Assembly: GCA_030651695.1 (NCBI GenBank)
Contig: JAUSCD010000012.1
Location: 186,001 to 250,000 of the forward strand
Origin: Pseudohongiella sp.
Lineage (GTDB): Bacteria; Pseudomonadota; Gammaproteobacteria; Pseudomonadales; Pseudohongiellaceae
Length of the DNA stretch: 64,000 bases
Direction of reading: 5' to 3'
The notes beneath the pieces were generated by a model. That model saw only the letters and a program-made list of their open reading frames with translations. It was not told the origin of the DNA and did not search any database. The stretch's first letter is position 1, and every line of letters starts with the position of its first letter. The position numbers were made by a program, and so were the translations under genes. Positions 58,271 through 64,000 of the stretch are shown in pieces.

Positions 58271-58486
58271 ATGCCAATGGTTAAACTGAAAGAGAACGAG
58301 CCGTTTGACGTTGCTCTGCGTCGTTTCAAGCGTGCTTGTGAAAAAGCCGGTGTTCTGGCCGAAGTACGTCGTAAAGAATTCTACGAAAAGCCCACGTCTG
58401 CACGTAAGCGTAAAGCTGCTGCTGCCGTGAAGCGTCACCTGAAAAAGCTGTCTCGCGACAACAAAAAGACCAAGCGCTTCTATTAA
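58271..58486 (+). CDS. rpsU: 30S ribosomal protein S21
   Basis: Small-subunit protein needed for initiation. The ATG at 58271 gives 71 residues starting [34 protein letters not shown], which aligns end to end with E. coli S21; the tracked ORF adds seven residues. It begins the classic rpsU-dnaG-rpoD macromolecular synthesis block, with yqeY inserted before dnaG. Confidence 0.97.
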   Translation: MPMVKLKENEPFDVALRRFKRACEKAGVLAEVRRKEFYEKPTSARKRKAAAAVKRHLKKLSRDNKKTKRFY

Positions 58487-58553
58487 TCAATAGTCAAGCG
58501 CTGGTCCGGTTACGACAACAGCTGTCAGTAAACAGATAGTCTCACCGGAAACG

Positions 58554-59015
58554 ATGATGGCCGATAGTCCGATCAAGCTTCAATTGACTGAAGCCATGAA
58601 AGACGCAATGCGCGCAAAAGACAAAACCCGCCTGGGTGCTGTCCGGATGGCGCTGGCTGAAATCAAAAAGGTTGAAGTAGACGAACGAATTGAACCCGAT
58701 GACACCCGGGTTTTGTCGTTGCTGGAAAAAATGATCAAGCAGCGTCGCGAATCAATTCGCCAGTTTGAAGATGCCCAGCGCACCGATCTGGTCGATATTG
58801 AAAAGGCAGAAATCCTGGTAATTCAGGAATTTATGCCTGCGGCACTGAGCGCAGAAGAGCTGGACGCGATTATTAAAAAAGCCATGACGGATTCCGGCGC
58901 AGCTGGTCCGCAGGATATGGGCAAAGTGATTGCGCTGATAAAACCTCAAGTGGCTGGTCGCGCTGACATGGGCGCCATTAGCCAACAAATCAAGAATCTG
59001 CTAAAACCTGCCTGA
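58554..59015 (+). CDS. yqeY: GatB/YqeY domain protein
   Basis: Stand-alone version of the C-terminal helical domain of GatB, 153 residues. Conserved segments are LTEAMKDAMRAKDKTRLGAVRMALAEIKKVEVDE, SLLEKMIKQRRESIRQFEDAQRTDLVDIEKAEILVIQEFMPAALS and DMGAISQQIKNLL. It is probably a tRNA-binding accessory factor; no confirmed role. It is commonly found between rpsU and dnaG. Confidence 0.92.
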   Translation: MMADSPIKLQLTEAMKDAMRAKDKTRLGAVRMALAEIKKVEVDERIEPDDTRVLSLLEKMIKQRRESIRQFEDAQRTDLVDIEKAEILVIQEFMPAALSAEELDAIIKKAMTDSGAAGPQDMGKVIALIKPQVAGRADMGAISQQIKNLLKPA

Positions 59016-59083
59016 ACAGGCACTGACTCTCACCGAATTGTCACCGGGCACTGAATTTTCAATAAACTACAACGGGGTCTGAC

Positions 59084-60952
59084 ATGGCTGGTCTGATTCC
59101 GCAATCCTTCATCGACGACCTGATCAGCCGGGTTGATATCGTTGAAGTCATAGACAAACGCGTCAAACTGCGCAAAACCGGCAAGAACTATTCGGCCTGT
59201 TGCCCGTTCCATCAGGAAAAAACCCCATCATTCAGCGTAGAGCCTGACAAACAGTTTTATTACTGCTTTGGCTGCGGTGCTGCCGGCAATGCACTGGGTT
59301 TTGTAATGAACTTCGATCAAAAGGAGTTCCCCGAAGCCGTTGAATCACTGGCACAGGACTACGGCCTGACGGTTCCGCGCGAAGAAAAATCCGGCCAAAG
59401 CCAGCAGCGGCGCCAGGAACATGAGGATCTGTTGAGCGCACTGGAGCAGGCCAGCCTGTATTACCAGCAGGAACTGCGCCAGCACAAGGGCCGCGAGCGT
59501 GCCGTCAATTATCTGAAGGGCCGGGGCCTGACCGGTCAGGTTGCCAAAAAATTTGGTATCGGTTTTGCGCCGCCGGGCTGGGAAAATCTGCTGCAGCATC
59601 TTGAGCACTACAAAATCAGCCGCACTGTTCAGGAAAAGGCCGGCCTGACTATTCCTCGTGAAGCCGAGCGCCGTCAGAGTGACAGTGACAGTCACTACGA
59701 TCGCTTCCGCGACCGCATCATGTTCCCGATACGCGACAGCCGCGGCCGGGTTATCGCGTTTGGCGGCAGAGTACTCGGTGATGACAAACCCAAGTATCTG
59801 AACTCACCAGAAACGCCGGTATTCCACAAAGGCAGCGAGCTGTACGGCCTCTGGGAAGCGCGTAAAGCAAAACAGAAACCTGATTGTTTTCTGATTGTTG
59901 AAGGATATATGGACGTGGTCGCACTGGCCCAGCACGGTATCGACTTTGCGGTCGCGACGCTGGGCACAGCCACCAGCGCAACGCACCTGACACGGCTGTT
60001 CCGGCTTGTGAAAGACGTGGTGTTCTGTTTTGACGGTGACAATGCCGGGCGCACGGCCGCATCGCGTGCTTTACACGCCGCGCTGCCATTGATGGAAGAC
60101 GGACGTCAGGTCAGATTCCTGTTCCTGCCCGAGGGTGAAGATCCGGACACATTGGTCCGCAAAGAAGGCGCCGACGCATTCCGTCAGCGACTGGCGCGCG
60201 CACTGCCACTGTCTGATGTGTTTTTTGACCAGTTACGCGAAGACAGCGATTTAAGCAGCATGGACGGCAAAGCACGATTATTCAGCCAGGCTATTCCGCT
60301 TATCAAACTGATGCCACGAGGTTTGTTTCAGCAACTGATGCTGGACCAGCTGGCAAGTTTTGCCGGCACCCGGCGCGAAACCATTGACCAGTTGCTGCAA
60401 CAAACACCTGCAGCTGCGCCCGTGCCCTCTGCCCCGGAGCCATCGTCTGGTGATTTTTCATCATCAGAACCTCCGGCCTGGATCGACGCAGCCGCAGAAC
60501 AAGGTCCTTTTGTACGCCAGCGGACAGACGCAAAACAGCGCGAAACCAACACTCATGTGGCCCGCATGAAAAAATCGGCCAGCCTGCTGGCGGTTGAATT
60601 ACTGCTACACCAGCCTGCGCTGGCGGCCCGGGCACCGGCAGAATTGGACTTTCTGAAGCTTTTGGCCGATGAAGACACAGATTTATTACTCGAGCTGCTT
60701 GAAGTTGCGCGAACTGACCCCGATATAGGGACCTATGCGTTGTTAGGGCACTGTTATGGCACACCCGCCGGAAAGCGCCTTACACAATTGCTGAAAAACG
60801 AAAGAATTACGCCTGAGGCCGGGCGCGCTGATGAATTCAGCTTTGTAATGAGCCAACTTCAGCAGGAAGCTGAAAAGCAGCAAAAGCGCCGACTATTGCT
60901 TGAACAATTAAAACCACGCGTACGGTCAACTAAAAAGGAGACTGACGCGTAA
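59084..60952 (+). CDS. dnaG: DNA primase
   Basis: Makes RNA primers at the replication fork. The CHC2 zinc ribbon has C40, H43, C61 and C64. The catalytic Toprim core includes AFGGRVLGDDKPKYLNSPETPVFHKG and LIVEGYMDVVALAQHGI, and FCFDGDNAGR supplies metal-binding Asp residues. The C-terminal region (from about 490) is the DnaB-binding domain, after a Pro/Ser-rich linker. The 622 residues are normal. Confidence 0.97.
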   Translation: MAGLIPQSFIDDLISRVDIVEVIDKRVKLRKTGKNYSACCPFHQEKTPSFSVEPDKQFYYCFGCGAAGNALGFVMNFDQKEFPEAVESLAQDYGLTVPREEKSGQSQQRRQEHEDLLSALEQASLYYQQELRQHKGRERAVNYLKGRGLTGQVAKKFGIGFAPPGWENLLQHLEHYKISRTVQEKAGLTIPREAERRQSDSDSHYDRFRDRIMFPIRDSRGRVIAFGGRVLGDDKPKYLNSPETPVFHKGSELYGLWEARKAKQKPDCFLIVEGYMDVVALAQHGIDFAVATLGTATSATHLTRLFRLVKDVVFCFDGDNAGRTAASRALHAALPLMEDGRQVRFLFLPEGEDPDTLVRKEGADAFRQRLARALPLSDVFFDQLREDSDLSSMDGKARLFSQAIPLIKLMPRGLFQQLMLDQLASFAGTRRETIDQLLQQTPAAAPVPSAPEPSSGDFSSSEPPAWIDAAAEQGPFVRQRTDAKQRETNTHVARMKKSASLLAVELLLHQPALAARAPAELDFLKLLADEDTDLLLELLEVARTDPDIGTYALLGHCYGTPAGKRLTQLLKNERITPEAGRADEFSFVMSQLQQEAEKQQKRRLLLEQLKPRVRSTKKETDA

Positions 60953-60985
60953 ATACTGTAGCTGGTATAGACAGCACCTTAGGTC

Positions 60986-60991
60986 TATAAT
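60986..60991 (+). promoter_or_regulatory. Candidate -10 box between dnaG and rpoD
   Basis: A perfect TATAAT preceded by GGTC lies 55 bases before rpoD. No good -35 was seen, so an internal rpoD promoter is possible but weakly supported. Confidence 0.4.
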
Positions 60992-61045
60992 GCCCGGCTA
61001 AATTTTTGTTTTCAAACCGCCACCTCTTCAATCGAATGGGAAGTT

Positions 61046-62911
<1,866 letters not shown>

Positions 62912-62922
62912 AAAAGAAAGCC

Positions 62923-62968
62923 AAAAAAAAGGGGACGGAGGAGTTTACTCCTCCGTCCCCTTTTTTTT
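62923..62968. terminator. Strong rpoD terminator with 21-bp perfect arms
   Basis: Eight A, GGGGACGGAGGAG, loop TTTA, CTCCTCCGTCCCC, eight T. Stem plus A/T runs give 21 perfectly paired bases. It can stop transcription from both directions. Confidence 0.93.
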
Positions 62969-63056
62969 CAGCTTCCTGCGACAGGAACGCCCGCTCAGGC
63001 CGTAGATATCCACAGACGAGCCGAGATCCGGCTCCCCTGACCAGGATATTCGCACG

Positions 63057-64000
63057 ATGTCAAAACGCTCATCCAAATGGATTGTCATCCTGCTCGTTGT
63101 TATCGGGCTTGGTAGTTGGTATGCCATTGAGCGCAACGCAGGCTCAGAGATTCAGGATCAGCCGCTGATTGCCACCATTGAGCGCGGCAATATCGAAAAC
63201 ACCATCTCCTCAGCCGGCAGCCTCAAACCCAGTCGTTTTATTGATGTCGGCGCACAGGTGTCCGGTCAACTGGAAAAACTCTACGTGGAAGTCGGCGACA
63301 AAGTGCAAGCCGATCAGCTGCTGGCCGAGATCGACGCCCGTACCCAGGAAAGCCGGGTTGATGCCAGCCGCTCAGCACTGCAGGCACTGGAAACTCAGAT
63401 CGCATCGCGTCAGGCCAGTCTCGATCTGGCGCAAGCCAATGCGCGACGCCAGGAGCGACTGATGGCAGCCAATGCCACCAGTCAGCAGGATTTCGATACC
63501 GCCACGGCCAATCTCGCCAATGCGCAGGCCAGTTTTACACAGCTGCAAAAACAGATTGATCAGAGCCGCTCATCCTTGTCTCAGGAAGAGACGCAGCTGG
63601 AATACACACGCATCAACGCGCCGATGACCGGCACGGTGGTCTCAATTGAAATGAACGAAGGCCGTACCCTGAATGCCAACCAGCAGGCGCCGACCATTCT
63701 GCGTATTGCCGATCTGTCGACCATGACAGTAGAAACCAGTATCTCCGAAGCGGATATCGGCAACATCAAAGTCGGTATGGATATCTACTTCACTACCTTG
63801 AGTGGTGGCAATCGCCGCTGGTTTGGCAAGTTGCGCCAGATACTGCCAACGCCGGTGATCACAAATAATGTGGTGCTCTACACAGGACTGTTTGACGTCG
63901 ATAATAGCGACGGCAGCTTGCTGCCGGAAATGACGGCGCAGGTGTTTTTTATTACTGCTTCCGCGCGCGATGTACTGACCGTTCCGGTTGGCGCGCTGAC
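63057..64000 (+). CDS. MacA-type efflux periplasmic adaptor (3' end outside window)
   Basis: Membrane-fusion protein of a tripartite efflux pump, probably partnering an ABC transporter of the MacB type. Translated by hand from the ATG at 63057, 314 codons to the window edge. It begins MSKRSSKWIVILLVVIGLGSWYAI, an uncleaved membrane anchor. The lipoyl half follows (SAGSLKPSRFIDVGAQVSGQLEKLYVEVGDKVQADQLLAEID), then a coiled-coil hairpin (VDASRSALQALETQIASRQASL to IDQSRSSLSQEETQ) and the second lipoyl half YTRINAPMTGTVVSIEMNEGRTL. MacB itself would be beyond the window. Confidence 0.88.
   Translation, partial: MSKRSSKWIVILLVVIGLGSWYAIERNAGSEIQDQPLIATIERGNIENTISSAGSLKPSRFIDVGAQVSGQLEKLYVEVGDKVQADQLLAEIDARTQESRVDASRSALQALETQIASRQASLDLAQANARRQERLMAANATSQQDFDTATANLANAQASFTQLQKQIDQSRSSLSQEETQLEYTRINAPMTGTVVSIEMNEGRTLNANQQAPTILRIADLSTMTVETSISEADIGNIKVGMDIYFTTLSGGNRRWFGKLRQILPTPVITNNVVLYTGLFDVDNSDGSLLPEMTAQVFFITASARDVLTVPVGAL

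Overview
The window is a 64 kb stretch of a gammaproteobacterial chromosome with moderate GC content and dense coding. Evidence for this includes the lptD-surA-pdxA-rsmA-apaG-apaH block, divergent amgK-murU, the pilMNOQ-aroK-aroB block divergent from a class A PBP, an OsmC/Vfr-type CRP/trpCDG neighbourhood like that of Pseudomonas, and the tsaD/rpsU/yqeY/dnaG/rpoD block. A free-living, aerobic, probably aquatic relative of Pseudomonadales/Cellvibrionales is the best guess; the genus cannot be named from the sequence. I saw no rRNA, tRNA, CRISPR array, insertion sequence or prophage, and no gene-free gap longer than 300 bases.

Layout. 1-1.7 kb: acyl-CoA dehydrogenase (cut by the window edge) behind a perfect palindromic operator. 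1.8-7.2 kb: biotin genes (bioB-bioF-bioD on minus; comF and bioA on plus) with a BirA-type operator. 7.3-11.5 kb: a small outer-membrane-like protein, a first folK, hemE, aroB, aroK. 11.6-15.2 kb: type IV pilus genes pilQ, a combined pilO/pilP-like gene, pilN, pilM. 15.4-25.7 kb: mrcA, rpmE, chorismate mutase, priA, an FtsN-like SPOR protein, hslV, hslU, a DUF971 gene, ubiE, ubiJ.

25.8-28.1 kb holds the most interesting accessory locus: a secreted Cys-rich protein made of two tandem repeats, followed by DUF692 (BufB/MbnB-like) and DUF2063 (BufC-like) genes. This is a bufferin-type RiPP locus that probably makes a modified, metal-binding peptide. 28.1-32.7 kb: OsmC-like protein, CRP/Vfr regulator with a candidate autoregulatory site, an unknown membrane protein, trpC, trpD, trpG. 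32.9-40.2 kb is more accessory: an unknown helical protein, an ArsM-type arsenite methyltransferase coupled to a radical SAM enzyme (candidate organoarsenical pathway), a photolyase, an extensin-like protein, an unknown periplasmic protein behind a regulatory region with a perfect CRP box and inverted repeats, an orphan NarL-type response regulator, and a DUF2306-like membrane protein.

40.4-54.5 kb: trpE, rpe, murU, amgK on minus, and lptD to apaH, cca and a pteridine reductase (folM-like) on plus, then mtfA. 54.8-64 kb: an NCS2-like permease, a second folK, folB, tsaD, rpsU, yqeY, dnaG, rpoD with a very strong terminator, and the start of a MacA-type efflux adaptor. Together the genes cover cofactor synthesis (biotin, folate, ubiquinone, haem, PLP), aromatic amino acids, envelope assembly and core information processing, with two small specialised-metabolism islands.
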